Below, piece after piece: positions 17,172 to 17,230 of a stretch of DNA of 17,230 nt. Positions within the stretch are counted from its first letter, which is position 1. Each line of letters begins with the position of its first letter. A program made the translations under genes and the position numbers. The stretch covers positions 1 through 17,230 of the forward strand of contig CAMKTW010000012.1 of assembly GCA_946415795.1 (NCBI GenBank), given 5' to 3'. The stretch is from an uncultured Bacteroidales bacterium. GTDB lineage: Bacteria; Bacteroidota; Bacteroidia; Bacteroidales; UBA932. The notes below the pieces were generated by a model. That model was given only the letters and a program-made list of their open reading frames with translations, had not been told where the DNA came from and ran no database searches.

Positions 17172-17210
17172 AAAAGAGGGTGACTAAAAAGTCTTAGTCG
17201 CCCTCTTTTT
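17172..17210. terminator. Long bidirectional hairpin terminator near the right edge
   Basis: A 16-bp stem pairs AAAAGAGGGTGACTAA with TTAGTCGCCCTCTTTT, with one G-T pair and a 6-nt loop, followed by five or more T. It is too far from secG to be its first terminator. It most likely serves a gene beyond the right edge on the minus strand, or is a second stop for secG transcripts. Confidence 0.75.
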
Positions 17211-17230
17211 CTGCGTACTACTGTACGCGG

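Noticed and set aside
17218..17230. Possible 3' end of a minus-strand CDS ending Arg-Val-Gln-stop (TAG at 17220-17218)
   Set aside because: Only three codons are visible, so no gene call is possible, although a stop just before a terminator is what a convergent gene would show.

Overview
The window looks like chromosomal DNA of a Bacteroidota member, most likely order Bacteroidales. The evidence is paired SusC/SusD outer-membrane genes, a receiver-less sigma-54 activator coupled to an LptE-like lipoprotein, several lipoproteins with Bacteroidota-style signal peptides, and upstream sequences matching the Bacteroidota -7 element TAnnTTTG in place of an E. coli -10 box. I cannot name the genus. 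No rRNA, tRNA, CRISPR array, insertion sequence or phage gene was recognised.

Left part (1-8445, minus strand): four genes run as susC-susD-susC-susD. The first pair (8445-5275 and 5262-3412) and the second SusC (3384-157) are complete. The last SusD-like lipoprotein runs off the left edge after about 48 codons. Spacings of 12, 27 and 10 nt, plus one good promoter before the first gene, suggest a single nutrient-uptake operon. No glycan-degrading enzyme or regulator lies inside the window, so the substrate is unknown.

Middle part (8546-13008, minus strand): metX-thrA-asd, with a 13-nt overlap between metX and thrA and 15 nt between thrA and asd. Together the products convert aspartate to O-acetylhomoserine, apart from using Asd twice over nothing else: aspartokinase, Asd, homoserine dehydrogenase, then MetX. 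The pathway therefore points to methionine synthesis. The genes start from their own short-leader promoter.

Right part (13085-17230): a minus-strand lipoprotein with an OmpA-like domain and a repeat-rich C-terminus ends in a strong terminator. Its promoter faces away from a plus-strand unit of sigma-54 activator plus lptE (ATGA overlap), followed by secG with its own promoter and terminator. These are cell-envelope functions: lipopolysaccharide export, protein export, and an outer-membrane or peptidoglycan-associated lipoprotein. The last 125 bases carry several hairpins and no recognised gene. No gene-free stretch exceeds 300 bases.

Most of the window is ordinary core or PUL-type content. 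The points most worth a second look are the divergent second SusC, the sigma-54-like element in front of the activator gene, the uncharacterised OmpA/TPR lipoprotein, and the hairpin cluster at the right end. I did not find a clear undescribed system.
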